Assembly: GCA_900553775.1 (NCBI GenBank)
Contig: USEZ01000030.1
Span: forward strand, 1 to 15,360
Reading direction: 5' to 3'
DNA: 15,360 bases
Source of the DNA: an uncultured Slackia sp.
Lineage (GTDB): Bacteria; Actinomycetota; Coriobacteriia; Coriobacteriales; Eggerthellaceae
Both the position numbers and the translations under genes were made by a program. Within the stretch, counting starts at the first letter, position 1, and each line of letters opens with the position of its first letter. Under the pieces are notes generated by a model. It searched no databases, was not told where the DNA came from, and saw nothing but the letters and a program-made list of their open reading frames with translations. This document shows positions 1 to 7,754 of the stretch, one piece after another.

Positions 1-47
1 CGACGCGCCGTGCGGTCGCCGCCGTGCTCGCCGACCTGCTCGCATAG
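1..47 (+). CDS. C-terminal tail of an upstream gene, 5' end outside the window
   Basis: The third forward frame is open from the window edge to a TAG at 45-47 and reads TRRAVAAVLADLLA. An alanine/leucine-rich helical tail like this is plausible as the end of a real protein, and the spacing to the hairpin and gene downstream fits a gene end. Only 14 residues are visible, so no function can be assigned and chance cannot be excluded. Confidence 0.4.
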   Translation, partial: TRRAVAAVLADLLA

Positions 48-98
48 CAGGGGTTGCGGCGCGGTTTCTTTTCTATGTCCCTTCGTCAACGCATTCGT

Positions 99-119
99 CG
101 CGCGGCCAACGGCCGCGCG
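99..119. repeat. Perfect inverted repeat, 9-bp stem with AAC loop
   Basis: CGCGCGGCC (99-107) and GGCCGCGCG (111-119) are perfect reverse complements around the trinucleotide AAC. The hairpin lies between the end of the upstream gene and the beta-glucosidase gene, where a terminator would be expected. No T-run follows, so it is at best an imperfect intrinsic terminator; it may instead be a 5' structural element. Confidence 0.45.
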
Positions 120-127
120 CGTGCTAT

Positions 128-133
128 TACAAT
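128..133 (+). promoter_or_regulatory. Possible -10 box (TACAAT) for the GH3 gene
   Basis: TACAAT stands out in otherwise GC-rich DNA and matches the TACAAT seen at two other gene starts in this window (7898 and 11598). It would place the transcript start near 140, about 70 bases before the ATG at 210. No good -35 hexamer is visible at the right distance, so support is modest. Confidence 0.3.
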
Positions 134-209
134 GCCGTCAAAGCCGTTTTCGAACGAACAGAGCGCGTCCGCCGCCTCGGGGGCGAAAAGCGCGCAGAAC
201 GGGGTCAGC

Positions 210-2615
210 ATGGATGTCGGTGCCGTTGCGTCGTCTTTGACGAGAGCCGAGAAGGCCTCGCTTCTTGCGGGCGTCTCCCATTGGAAATCGCGTGCGCTTC
301 ATGAGCGCGGCATCTCGTCCGTGGTGTTTTCCGACGGGCCCCACGGATTGAGAAAGCAAGAAAACGGCGCCGACCATCTGGGCATCCATAGAAGCGAGCC
401 TGCCACCTGCTTTCCCACGGCGAGCGCTTTGGCGTGCTCGTTCGACGAATCGCTGGTCGAAGAGGTGGGCGCGGCCATCGGCGAGGAGGCGCGCGACCAG
501 AAGGTCGATGTGGTGCTGGGCCCGGGCGTCAATATGAAGCGAAGCCCCTTGTGCGGGCGTAATTTCGAGTATTTCAGCGAAGACCCGTATCTGTCGGGCG
601 TTCTCGGGGCGTCCATGGTGCGCGGCATCCAGAGCCGCGGCGTGGGCGCATGCGTGAAGCATCTGGCGGGAAACAACCAGGAGCATGCGCGCATGGTGGG
701 CGATTCGGTGATCGACGAGCGCGCACTGCGCGAAATCTATCTCGCGCCGTTCGAACGCGTGGTGCGCGAAGGGCGCCCGTGGAGCGTCATGACGGGCTAC
801 AACAGGCTCAACGGCGTCTATTGCTCGCAGCATCCGTGGCTTTTGCGCGACGTGCTGCGCGACGAATGGGGTTTCGACGGGGCGGTGATATCGGATTGGG
901 GCGCCATGAGCGAAAGCGTCGCCTCCGTGGCCGCGGGGCTCGACCTGTGCATGCCGGGGCCGCGTCCCGACCATGCTGAGGCCGTCGAAGCGGCCGTCGC
1001 GTCGGGAGGACTTTCGTCCGCCGCGCTCGACGAGGCGGCATGCCGCATGATCGATTTGGAGCGCAAGGCCCGCCGCGGCAGGGAGCTCGCCTACGAGTGC
1101 GACTACGGCCGCCATGCCGCAATCGCGTATCGGGCGGCCTGCGAAAGCGCCGTTCTGCTTGAAAACGACGGCATCCTGCCTTTGCCCTCTGCGGCGAAGG
1201 TGGCCGTCATCGGGGCGTTCGCGATGCTCCCGCGCTATCAGGGAGCGGGCTCGTCGAAGATCCACCCCGTGCGCCTCGACGACCCGTGGAGCGCGTTTCT
1301 CGACGCGGGCGTGGATGTCTGCTATGCGCAGGGCTACGATGCGGCGACGGGCGACGCCTCGGAGGAGCAGCTCGCCGAGGCGCAGGCCGCGGCCGCGCGA
1401 AGCGAGTGCGCGGTGGTATTCGCGGGGCTTCCCGACCGGTTCGAGTCGGAAGGCTTCGACCGCAAGCTCATGGTGATGCCCAAAGGCCATGTCGCCCTGA
1501 TCGAGCGCGTGTGCGCCGCCAACCCGCATACCGTCGTGGTGCTGCAGGGCGGCTCGCCGATGGAGATGCCCTGGCGCGGCCTGCCTGCGGCCGTGCTGCT
1601 GATGTATCTGTCGGGATGCCGCGGCGGCCATGCGGCGGTCGACATCCTGCTCGGTCGCGTGAATCCGAGCGGCAAGCTCGCCGAAACCTGGCCCGAGCGC
1701 CTGCAAGACACCGCGCTCGGACGTTCGTTTCCCGATACCGACCGCGAGGTCTTATACCGGGAGAGCATCTATGTAGGCTACCGCTATTTCGACGCGGCGG
1801 CCGAAAAGCCCGCGTATCCGTTCGGTTTCGGCAGGTCCTACACGTCGTTTTCCTACAGCGACGCCGAGGTGTCGTGCACGCGGGAGGGCATCGAGGCGTC
1901 GTGTACGGTGACGAATACGGGCGCGCGCGAAGGGGCGGAAACGGTGCAGCTCTACGTCGCGTCTTCGCCGTGCGCGCCGTTCGGGGAGATGCGCCGTCTC
2001 GCCGCGTTCTCGAAGGCGAGGCTCGCCCCCGGCGAAAGCGCGCGCGTCCGCATGCGCCTCGACGAGCGGGCGTTTCGCTTCTGGGACGTTTCGGCGGGCG
2101 CGTGGCGCGTCGACGAAGGGAGCTATCGCGTTTCGTTTTGCGCGTCGAGTCGCGATGAGCGCGCGGCCTGCGACGTCGTGCTGCGCGCGGGGGCCGGCCC
2201 GTTTGAAGTCGCGCCCGTCCGGACGGGCGGCCGACGGTCTGTTTGCGGGGCGCTCGCCCCTTACAGGCACGTGACGCCGGGCGGGTTTTCCGACGCGTCG
2301 TTCGCGGCGCTGTACGGCGCCCCCCTTCCTTCTCGCCGCCCGATAAGGCCGTTCACGCCCGATTCGCCGGTAAGCGATCTGTCCGCGACGTTTCTGGGGC
2401 GGCAGGCGTTTCGCATCGTCGATTTCTTGATGGCGCGCACGGCGCGGCGCATGAGCGACGACATGAAGGCCATGATGAACGAAATCGCCGCCGACATGCC
2501 GCTGCGGTCGTTTACGTCGGCGGGCATCCCCTTCGACGTGGTGGAGGGCTTGGTCGCCATTCTGAACGGCCATTATGCGGCGGGCATCGCGAAAGTCGTG
2601 CGTCGCGCCTTTTAA
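210..2615 (+). CDS. Glycoside hydrolase family 3 beta-glucosidase-type enzyme
   Basis: The 801-residue product is a retaining glycosidase of family GH3, which removes terminal beta-linked sugars (typically glucose or xylose) from oligosaccharides or glycosides. The N-terminal TIM-barrel domain shows SDGPHGLRKQ (41-50), GRNFEYFSEDP (116-126), the Lys-His pair in CVKHLAGNNQE (148-158) and the nucleophile Asp229 in GAVISDWGAM. The GH3 C-terminal domain follows, with VLLENDGILPLP near residue 320, then an FnIII-like domain (roughly 590-665, with TVQLYV). The last 100 or so residues form the helical extension found in many clostridial and actinobacterial GH3 enzymes (MPLRSFTSAGIPF). There is no signal peptide, so it probably acts on imported glycosides in the cytoplasm. 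I prefer the ATG at 210 because MDVGAVASSLTRAEKASLLAG matches the usual GH3 N-terminus. ATGs at 54 and 132 are in frame but add an unrelated Arg/Ala/Ser-rich stretch. Family is certain; exact substrate is unknown. Confidence 0.93.
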   Translation: MDVGAVASSLTRAEKASLLAGVSHWKSRALHERGISSVVFSDGPHGLRKQENGADHLGIHRSEPATCFPTASALACSFDESLVEEVGAAIGEEARDQKVDVVLGPGVNMKRSPLCGRNFEYFSEDPYLSGVLGASMVRGIQSRGVGACVKHLAGNNQEHARMVGDSVIDERALREIYLAPFERVVREGRPWSVMTGYNRLNGVYCSQHPWLLRDVLRDEWGFDGAVISDWGAMSESVASVAAGLDLCMPGPRPDHAEAVEAAVASGGLSSAALDEAACRMIDLERKARRGRELAYECDYGRHAAIAYRAACESAVLLENDGILPLPSAAKVAVIGAFAMLPRYQGAGSSKIHPVRLDDPWSAFLDAGVDVCYAQGYDAATGDASEEQLAEAQAAAARSECAVVFAGLPDRFESEGFDRKLMVMPKGHVALIERVCAANPHTVVVLQGGSPMEMPWRGLPAAVLLMYLSGCRGGHAAVDILLGRVNPSGKLAETWPERLQDTALGRSFPDTDREVLYRESIYVGYRYFDAAAEKPAYPFGFGRSYTSFSYSDAEVSCTREGIEASCTVTNTGAREGAETVQLYVASSPCAPFGEMRRLAAFSKARLAPGESARVRMRLDERAFRFWDVSAGAWRVDEGSYRVSFCASSRDERAACDVVLRAGAGPFEVAPVRTGGRRSVCGALAPYRHVTPGGFSDASFAALYGAPLPSRRPIRPFTPDSPVSDLSATFLGRQAFRIVDFLMARTARRMSDDMKAMMNEIAADMPLRSFTSAGIPFDVVEGLVAILNGHYAAGIAKVVRRAF

Positions 2616-2622
2616 GTCTTCG

Positions 2623-2645
2623 GCCGACGCGGCCTGTCGGCGTTT
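2623..2645 (+). terminator. Weak candidate terminator after the GH3 gene
   Basis: GCCGAC (2623-2628) pairs with GTCGGC (2636-2641) across a 7-base loop, followed by GTTT. It lies 8 bases after the stop codon. The stem is short and the T-run is only three bases, so function is uncertain. Confidence 0.3.
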
Positions 2646-2766
2646 CCGAACGAGGCCGCGAAACGTCGGCGGATGCGGCGTCGCGACGCGTCGCCTTCGC
2701 GCTTATCGCGGCGTTCGCGCTGCGATGCCTGCGTCGGGCGAGCCGGGGTGTTTTCCGTGTTAATTA

Positions 2767-2780
2767 CGAATATATGTTCG
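2767..2780 (+). promoter_or_regulatory. LexA (SOS) operator upstream of uvrB
   Basis: CGAATATATGTTCG differs at one position from the Gram-positive LexA/DinR consensus CGAAC-N4-GTTCG. It sits in an AT-rich island 87 bases before the uvrB start. uvrB is a classical SOS gene, so LexA repression relieved by DNA damage is the natural reading. The box would overlap the -35 region of a promoter whose possible -10 is TATTCT at 2799-2804, preceded by TGA as in an extended -10. Confidence 0.72.
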
Positions 2781-2804
2781 ATAAATGCCGATATGTGATA
2801 TTCT
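2777..2804 (+). promoter_or_regulatory. Candidate uvrB promoter overlapping the LexA box
   Basis: A possible -35, TTCGAT (2777-2782), and -10, TATTCT (2799-2804), are 16 bases apart, and TG lies one base before the -10. Each hexamer is only a partial match (3/6 and 4/6). The overlap with the LexA site would explain repression. Confidence 0.35.
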
Positions 2805-2869
2805 TGCGGCATGCCACGAAGCCGAGATAATGCGCGTCGGTGCGCAATGCCTGAAGCGAAGGAGCGGCC

Positions 2870-5029
2870 ATGTCGTCTCATCTGCAGAATATAGAGGGCG
2901 CCTCCATGGAGGGGAAGCTTCCCGAAGTGCGTCTCGCCTCCACGCCGTTTCGGGTTGAAAGCCCGTATGAGCCTGCGGGCGACCAGCCCCAGGCCATCGA
3001 GGCGCTGGCCGACGGCGTGCGGCGCGGCCTGCGCTACCAGAACCTGTTGGGCGTCACCGGATCGGGCAAGACGTTCACCATGGCCAAGGTGATCGAAGCG
3101 GTGCAAAAGCCCACGCTGGTCATGGCGCCCAACAAAACGCTCGCCGCGCAGCTTGCCGCCGAGCTCAAGGAGTTCTTTCCCCACAACGCCGTGGTGTATT
3201 TCGTCAGCTATTACGACTACTACCAGCCCGAGGCGTACGTGCCCTCGACCGACACCTTCATCGAGAAAGACGCCTCGATCAACGAAGAGGTGGAGAAGCT
3301 GCGCCATGCGGCCACGTCGAGCCTTCTGTCGCGGCGCGACATCATCGTGGTCGCATCGGTCAGCTGCATCTACGGCATCGGCTCGCCCATGGACTATGCG
3401 GGCATGGCGGTGTTTTTGGATAAAGAGAAGGCCGCCGAGCGCGACGACGTCATCCATGGTTTGATCGACATCCAATACGACCGCAACGATTACGAGCTCA
3501 AGCGCGGCACGTTCCGCGTGCGCGGCGACGCGCTCGACGTGTTTCCCCCGTACGCCGACAACCCGGTGCGCATCGAATTCTGGGGCGACGAAATCGAAAG
3601 CATCCGGGAGATAGACAACGTGACGGGCGAAACGCTCAACGAATACGAGGCGCTTCCCATCTGGCCCGCATCGCACTACGTGACCGCCCGTCCGAAGATG
3701 GACCGCGCCATCAAAAGCATCCAAGACGAGCTGCGCGACCGTCTGGCGCAGTTCAAGGAGGAGGGCAAGCTGCTCGAGGCCCAGCGTCTTGAGATGCGCG
3801 TGAATTACGATCTGGAAATGCTTGAAACCATGGGCTTTTGCAGCGGCATCGAGAACTATTCGCGCCATCTCGACGGACGCAATCCCGGCGAGCCCGCCTA
3901 TACGCTGCTCGACTACTTCCCCGACGACTTCCTGTGCATCATCGACGAGAGCCACGTCACCGTGCCGCAGATCCGCGGCATGCACGAGGGCGACCGCAGC
4001 CGCAAGGTCACGCTTGCCGAGCACGGGTTCCGTCTTCCGAGCTGCCTGGACAACCGCCCTTTGCGCTTCGACGAGTTCGAACAGCGGATTCCCCAGTTCA
4101 TCTACGTATCGGCCACGCCGGGCGATTACGAAGAGAAGGTCACGCAAAACCAGGTGGAGCAGATCATCCGCCCCACGGGCCTGCTCGACCCCGAAATCAT
4201 CGTGCGGCCGATCGCCAGCCAGATCGACGACATCATCGAAGAGGCGAAGGAGCGCGCCGAGCGCGACGAGCGCGTGCTGATCACCACGCTTACGAAAAAG
4301 ATGGCGGAAGATCTGACCGACCACCTGCTCGACCAGGGCGTGAGGGCCCGCTATATGCACTCCGACATCGCCACGCTCGAGCGCGTCGAAATCCTGAGCG
4401 CCTTGCGCAAGGGCGAATTCGACGTGCTGGTGGGCATCAACCTGCTGCGCGAAGGGCTCGATCTGCCCGAGGTGAGCCTGGTGGCCATCCTCGATGCCGA
4501 CAAAGAGGGCTTTTTGCGCAACCACCGCAGCCTCATCCAGACGATCGGCCGTGCCGCGCGCAATGCGTCGGGCCAGGTGATCATGTACGCCGACAAAATG
4601 ACCGACTCCATGGACACCGCCATTTCCGAGACAAGGCGCCGTCGTGCGCTGCAGATGCGCTACAACGAAGAGCACGGCATCACGCCGCAAACCGTGCGCA
4701 AGGCCATCAACGACGTCATGGGCTTCATGTCCGACGGCGACGGCAACGAGGTGGGAAGCGCCGAAGATGTGAACAAGACGCTTGCCGAGCTGTCGCGCTC
4801 GGAGGTCATGCGCGTGATATCGAGCATGGAAGAAGAGATGGCCGCGGCTTCTGCGAATATGGACTTCGAAGAGGCGGCCCGTCTGCGCGACCAGGTGGTG
4901 AAGCTGCGCTCCCAGCTGGAAGGCACGGCTGAAAAAGACGTTCTGGCCGATTTGAAGAAAACCGCCCGCAAGGGAAGCGCCTTCGCGGCGGGTCGCAAGA
5001 GCGCCTACGGCGGCGGACGCAAGGCGTAG
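2870..5029 (+). CDS. uvrB: UvrABC excinuclease subunit B
   Basis: UvrB is the damage-verification helicase of bacterial nucleotide excision repair: it is loaded by UvrA, opens the DNA at the lesion and recruits UvrC. All family landmarks are visible: Walker A GVTGSGKT (61-68), the beta-hairpin region YYDYYQPEAYVPSTDTF (from 114), the DESH box (359-362), helicase motif VI QTIGRAAR (557-564), and the C-terminal UVR motif (about 645-685, MDFEEAARLRDQ) that contacts UvrC. At 719 residues it is longer than the usual 660-690. The extra length is an N-terminal lead of about 20 residues before the usual start and a basic Gly/Lys/Arg tail. The ATG at 2870 has a strong AAGGAG at 2859-2864. A second in-frame ATG, at residue 13, lacks an equally good site. 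A LexA box lies upstream. No uvrA or uvrC is next to it. Confidence 0.98.
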   Translation: MSSHLQNIEGASMEGKLPEVRLASTPFRVESPYEPAGDQPQAIEALADGVRRGLRYQNLLGVTGSGKTFTMAKVIEAVQKPTLVMAPNKTLAAQLAAELKEFFPHNAVVYFVSYYDYYQPEAYVPSTDTFIEKDASINEEVEKLRHAATSSLLSRRDIIVVASVSCIYGIGSPMDYAGMAVFLDKEKAAERDDVIHGLIDIQYDRNDYELKRGTFRVRGDALDVFPPYADNPVRIEFWGDEIESIREIDNVTGETLNEYEALPIWPASHYVTARPKMDRAIKSIQDELRDRLAQFKEEGKLLEAQRLEMRVNYDLEMLETMGFCSGIENYSRHLDGRNPGEPAYTLLDYFPDDFLCIIDESHVTVPQIRGMHEGDRSRKVTLAEHGFRLPSCLDNRPLRFDEFEQRIPQFIYVSATPGDYEEKVTQNQVEQIIRPTGLLDPEIIVRPIASQIDDIIEEAKERAERDERVLITTLTKKMAEDLTDHLLDQGVRARYMHSDIATLERVEILSALRKGEFDVLVGINLLREGLDLPEVSLVAILDADKEGFLRNHRSLIQTIGRAARNASGQVIMYADKMTDSMDTAISETRRRRALQMRYNEEHGITPQTVRKAINDVMGFMSDGDGNEVGSAEDVNKTLAELSRSEVMRVISSMEEEMAAASANMDFEEAARLRDQVVKLRSQLEGTAEKDVLADLKKTARKGSAFAAGRKSAYGGGRKA

Positions 5030-5197
5030 AAGAACGGCCTGGCCGATATGCGACAGAGCGTTTGCCGCGCACGAAGGCGACGGGTTTTCGATTCGTTTCG
5101 AGCCCATCGCTGCTTGGCGGCTCTCGATTTTCCCTCGGCGCATTGCGGGAGGGCGGGCTTTGCCGCTCCGTTTCGGCTTCGTCGTCGTGGGCGCTTC

Positions 5198-5232
5198 GCC
5201 TGCGTATCGGTATCGCGATAATGCGCGCAGGC
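5198..5232 (+). repeat. Stem-loop ahead of the MFS leader ORF
   Basis: GCCTGCGTATCG (5198-5209) pairs with CGATA (5216-5220) and CGCAGGC (5226-5232), leaving a 6-base loop and a 5-base bulge. Within it TATCGCGATA (5211-5220) is a perfect 10-bp palindrome. No T-run follows, so it is not a classic terminator. It may be a regulatory structure in DNA or RNA. Confidence 0.45.
5217..5222 (+). promoter_or_regulatory. Possible -10 box for the leader ORF/MFS transcript
   Basis: GATAAT matches TATAAT at five of six bases and would start transcription about 30 bases before the leader ATG at 5260. The matching -35 candidate, TTCGCC (5195-5200), is poor. The box lies inside the stem-loop, so an operator role for that palindrome is conceivable. 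Confidence 0.3.
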
Positions 5233-5259
5233 AACGCATAGGGGGAGGAAGTCGCCCGT

Positions 5260-5361
5260 ATGGAGGGACTCGGGAATCCTCTTTTCATGCGATTTCCGGT
5301 ATGGCGGCGTGCAGGGGCGCTTGTTAGTATCGAGTGTAAGAATCGGGAAAAACAGGTATAA
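5260..5361 (+). CDS. Putative 33-codon leader peptide before the MFS exporter
   Basis: An ATG at 5260 is preceded by a strong purine-rich ribosome binding site, GGGGGAGGAAG (5241-5251, 8-base gap). It opens 33 codons ending in TAA at 5359-5361, only 12 bases before the exporter's ATG. The product begins MEGLGNPLFMRFPVWRRAG and has no known domain. Short ORFs of this kind often act as attenuation leaders for ribosome-targeting drug resistance genes. Its 5' half also forms a hairpin (5270-5278 with 5291-5299, two G-T pairs). Start, RBS and position are visible in the sequence; the leader function is inference. Confidence 0.45.
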   Translation: MEGLGNPLFMRFPVWRRAGALVSIECKNREKQV

Positions 5362-5363
5362 AC

Positions 5364-5370
5364 GGAAGGG
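5364..5370 (+). promoter_or_regulatory. Ribosome binding site of the MFS exporter
   Basis: GGAAGGG lies 3 bases before the ATG at 5374 and begins just after the leader stop codon. Ribosomes stalled on or finishing the leader would cover or re-initiate at this site. Confidence 0.5.
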
Positions 5371-5373
5371 CGT

Positions 5374-6759
5374 ATGGGCATTCAGAAGGCATCCGAAAAC
5401 AAACTATCCGAAAACGAGAAAACAACGTCGAGCGCAGAAGCGGTCTCGAAGCAGCAAGAGCCCGAGCTTCCCCACAGCTGGAAACGCGTGGTTATCACCA
5501 TCTGGATAGGCCAGGCGTTTTCCATCCTGACGGCATATTCGTCGATGTATGCGGGCGTATGGTATGTTACTGAAACCACCGATTCGGCGTTCATGCTGGC
5601 GGTGGCCTCGCTGTGCTCGATGCTGCCGCAAGGCCTGCTTTCTCCGATCGGCGGCGTGATAGCCGATCGCTTCAACAGGAAATACGTGCTCATGGCGGCC
5701 GACGCGTTCGTCGGGGCCATGGCGCTGATCATGGGCATGATCATCATGATGGGCCACGTGTCGGTCGAGCTGGTGCTTATCATGAGCGCGTTGCGCAGCG
5801 TGGGACAGGCGTTTCATATCCCGGCGATGGAATCCACCATGCCGCTGCTGGTTCCCAAGCGCCATCTCGTGCGCATCAACACCCTCAATCAGAGCCTGTG
5901 GTCTTTGGCGCTGATCGTCGGGCCCGTGTTCGGCATCTTCCTCTATACCGTCATCGGCTTTCAGATGGTGCTGTTCCTCAACGCGCTCGGCTGCGCGGCG
6001 GCGGTGCTCACCATCGCCACGGCGAAGATCCCCGATTTCCACGATACGAGCGACGAGGCGCGCCATCCGATCAAAAGCCTCAAGGCGGGCTTTGCCACGC
6101 TCAACGCCGACCGCGGCCTTTTGGTCATGGCGGGAATCGTCATGGCGGTCATCTCCATGTACGCAGGCATCAATTCGCTGTTCCCGCTGATGACCTACGA
6201 CCAGTTCAACGGCGACGGCTATATGGCCTCGACCGTCGAGGCGGCCTACGGCGTGACCTCGCTTGTGGGCATGGGCATCCTGTTCGTATGGGGCGGCGGA
6301 CGCCGTTTGCTGCGCCTGGTTGCCCTGTCGGGTTTCGGCGCAGGCGTCATTTTGGTGCTGACGGGCCTGCTTACGCCCGACATGTTCGTGTTCTTCGTCA
6401 TTCTGACGGGCGTTTCGGGCGTGGTAGAGGCGTTTTTCAACGGTCCCTTGCTGGCGGTGTTCCAAAAGCGCGTCCCGCCCGAGAAAATGGGCCGCGTCAT
6501 GGGGCTTTTCACCACGGTGACGGCCCTTTCGTCGCCGATCGGCCTTGCCCTGGCGGGAACCTGCGCGGAATTCACCGGCGTTGCCAACTGGTTCGTCATC
6601 GCGGGCGTCGTGGTGTCGATCGGCGGCATCTTGCTGGGCACGCTGCCCATTCTGCGCAAGCTCGATAAAGAAGTGGCCGCCACGTTCGACGACGCGAAGG
6701 TCGTCAAGCGCAAGGTCGATGCGCGCGCGAAGGGCTCGAAAGGGCCGATCGAAGAGTAG
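5374..6759 (+). CDS. MFS exporter of the MefA-like (DHA3) drug efflux group
   Basis: The product is a 461-residue inner-membrane major facilitator protein with about twelve hydrophobic segments. The hydrophilic N-terminus (1-36) and a Lys/Arg-rich tail (about 430-461) are probably cytoplasmic. The loop 2-3 signature GGVIADRFNRK is at residues 93-103. The start of helix 1 (IWIGQAFSILTAYSSMYAGVWY) and the LPQGLLSPIGG segment resemble the macrolide exporter MefA and its relatives in the DHA3 group, which expel drugs using the proton gradient. Substrate cannot be read from the sequence; macrolide export is one possibility, not a conclusion. It appears to be transcribed alone or with the short leader, and ends at a strong terminator. 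Confidence 0.88.
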   Translation: MGIQKASENKLSENEKTTSSAEAVSKQQEPELPHSWKRVVITIWIGQAFSILTAYSSMYAGVWYVTETTDSAFMLAVASLCSMLPQGLLSPIGGVIADRFNRKYVLMAADAFVGAMALIMGMIIMMGHVSVELVLIMSALRSVGQAFHIPAMESTMPLLVPKRHLVRINTLNQSLWSLALIVGPVFGIFLYTVIGFQMVLFLNALGCAAAVLTIATAKIPDFHDTSDEARHPIKSLKAGFATLNADRGLLVMAGIVMAVISMYAGINSLFPLMTYDQFNGDGYMASTVEAAYGVTSLVGMGILFVWGGGRRLLRLVALSGFGAGVILVLTGLLTPDMFVFFVILTGVSGVVEAFFNGPLLAVFQKRVPPEKMGRVMGLFTTVTALSSPIGLALAGTCAEFTGVANWFVIAGVVVSIGGILLGTLPILRKLDKEVAATFDDAKVVKRKVDARAKGSKGPIEE

Positions 6760-6762
6760 AAT

Positions 6763-6802
6763 GCACGAGGCGCGGCATACGCTGCGCCTCGTGCGGGTTT
6801 TC
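6763..6802 (+). terminator. Rho-independent terminator of the MFS gene
   Basis: A 14-bp stem starts 4 bases after the stop codon: 6763-6776 pairs with 6781-6794, with a single G-T pair and an ATAC tetraloop. GGGTTTTCT follows. This is the clearest intrinsic terminator in the window. Confidence 0.85.
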
Positions 6803-7002
6803 TGCCTCGGCGTCTTCGCCTTCGAGAGCGTCCGGAATGCGGGTTCGAGGCGCGCTGCGTCGATACCGGGCCGTATTGCGTTGCGCTTTCCGGCGGATTA
6901 GGCGAATCGGGCGATTTGAGGCCCGGTCGTGCGTATCGCACGCGATGCGTGTATCGGCTTCATGCAAGTCTGCGCGGCCGGGCAACGGTGGAAGGGGTTG
7001 CT

Positions 7003-7725
7003 GTGATTATTCTGGGATCGCTCGTCAACGGCATCGCAACCGTTTTCGGCGGCGTGCTCGGCTTGCTGTTCAAACGCCGCATGCCTAACGATCTGGGCGA
7101 TTTCCTTATGAAGGGCCTGGGGCTGTGCGTGATTCTGGTGGCCGTGCAGGGCATGGTCAAGGGCGGGGATGTCGTGGTGACGGTGCTTTCGATCGTCATA
7201 GGCGGCCTGATCGGTTTCGTTATCGACATCGACGCCGCGATCAACGGTTTCGGCGATTGGGTGCAGGCGAAACTCGACCGCGCGTTTCAAGGGTCCACCG
7301 CATTGGGCAATTTCTCCGACGGCTTCATATCTTCGTCGCTGTTCATCTGCATCGGGTCGATGGCCGTGCTCGGGTCGCTGCAAAGCGGTTTGCAGCTCGA
7401 TCATTCCACGCTGTTCGCCAAGGCTGTGATCGACATGGTGGTGGTTATGGTGATGGCCACCACGCTCGGCGTGGGCGTGCCGTTTTCGGGCTTGGCCGTG
7501 TTCGCCTACGAGGCCGTTTTGAGTTTGGGCGCAAGCTTGCTCGCGCCGTTTCTGACCGATGCGGCGATCAACGAGATGGTGTGCGCGGGCAGCCTGCTGC
7601 TTCTGGCCATCGGGCTGAACATGCTCAAGCTCACCGACATCAAGGTGGCGAACTATCTTCCCGCCGCCTTCATGCCTATTCTCATCTGCGCCTCCATGCA
7701 ATGGCTGCAGGGGTTGCAGGCATAA
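7003..7725 (+). CDS. DUF554 family integral membrane protein
   Basis: The 240-residue protein has six or seven hydrophobic helices and matches the DUF554 family (YdfK/YqgA in other bacteria), whose transport or other role is not established. Visible family traits are the N-terminal IILGSLVNGIATVFGGVLG, then GLGLCVILVAVQGM and FSDGFISSSLFICIGSMAVLG, with a final LPAAFMPIL helix. I chose the GTG start at 7003 because GGAAGGGG (6990-6997) sits 5 bases upstream and the family starts with M-I-x-G-x-x-x-N. The longer reading from 6916 adds an Arg-rich segment that does not look like this family. It appears monocistronic, with a hairpin after the stop. Confidence 0.88.
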   Translation: MIILGSLVNGIATVFGGVLGLLFKRRMPNDLGDFLMKGLGLCVILVAVQGMVKGGDVVVTVLSIVIGGLIGFVIDIDAAINGFGDWVQAKLDRAFQGSTALGNFSDGFISSSLFICIGSMAVLGSLQSGLQLDHSTLFAKAVIDMVVVMVMATTLGVGVPFSGLAVFAYEAVLSLGASLLAPFLTDAAINEMVCAGSLLLLAIGLNMLKLTDIKVANYLPAAFMPILICASMQWLQGLQA

Positions 7726-7730
7726 GGATT

Positions 7731-7754
7731 GCGCGATGCCTCGTCGTATCGCGC
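7731..7754 (+). terminator. Hairpin after the DUF554 gene, possible terminator
   Basis: GCGCGAT (7731-7737) pairs perfectly with ATCGCGC (7748-7754) around a 10-base loop, 5 bases after the stop codon. There is no T-run, so it may need Rho or may only stabilise the mRNA end. Confidence 0.4.

Larger units (their letters stand above)
5030..5259. other. Gene-free stretch between uvrB and the MFS exporter leader
   Basis: I see no protein gene in these 230 bases on either strand; the minus-strand reading is Arg/Ser/Pro-rich and has no recognisable domain. The visible structure is a long stem-loop at 5198-5232. No strong terminator for uvrB was found. Confidence 0.5.

Noticed and set aside
54..209. 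Upstream in-frame starts of the GH3 gene at 54 and 132
   Set aside because: The added residues are Arg/Ser/Ala-rich and not part of the GH3 family. A start at 132 would overlap the possible -10 box, and one at 54 would include the perfect hairpin at 99-119.
138..1706. 522-codon minus-strand open frame opposite the GH3 gene
   Set aside because: Its translation is His/Arg/Ala-rich with no domain, and it mirrors the codon bias of the GH3 gene. High-GC genes commonly produce such antisense frames.
2612..5239. 875-codon minus-strand open frame covering all of uvrB
   Set aside because: uvrB on the plus strand is unmistakable. The antisense product has no recognisable fold motif and no ribosome binding site at its start; its length follows from GC-biased third positions.
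6916..7002. N-terminal extension of the DUF554 protein from an ATG at 6916
   Set aside because: The extra 29 residues are Arg-rich and do not fit the family, while the GTG at 7003 has a strong ribosome binding site and matches the family start.
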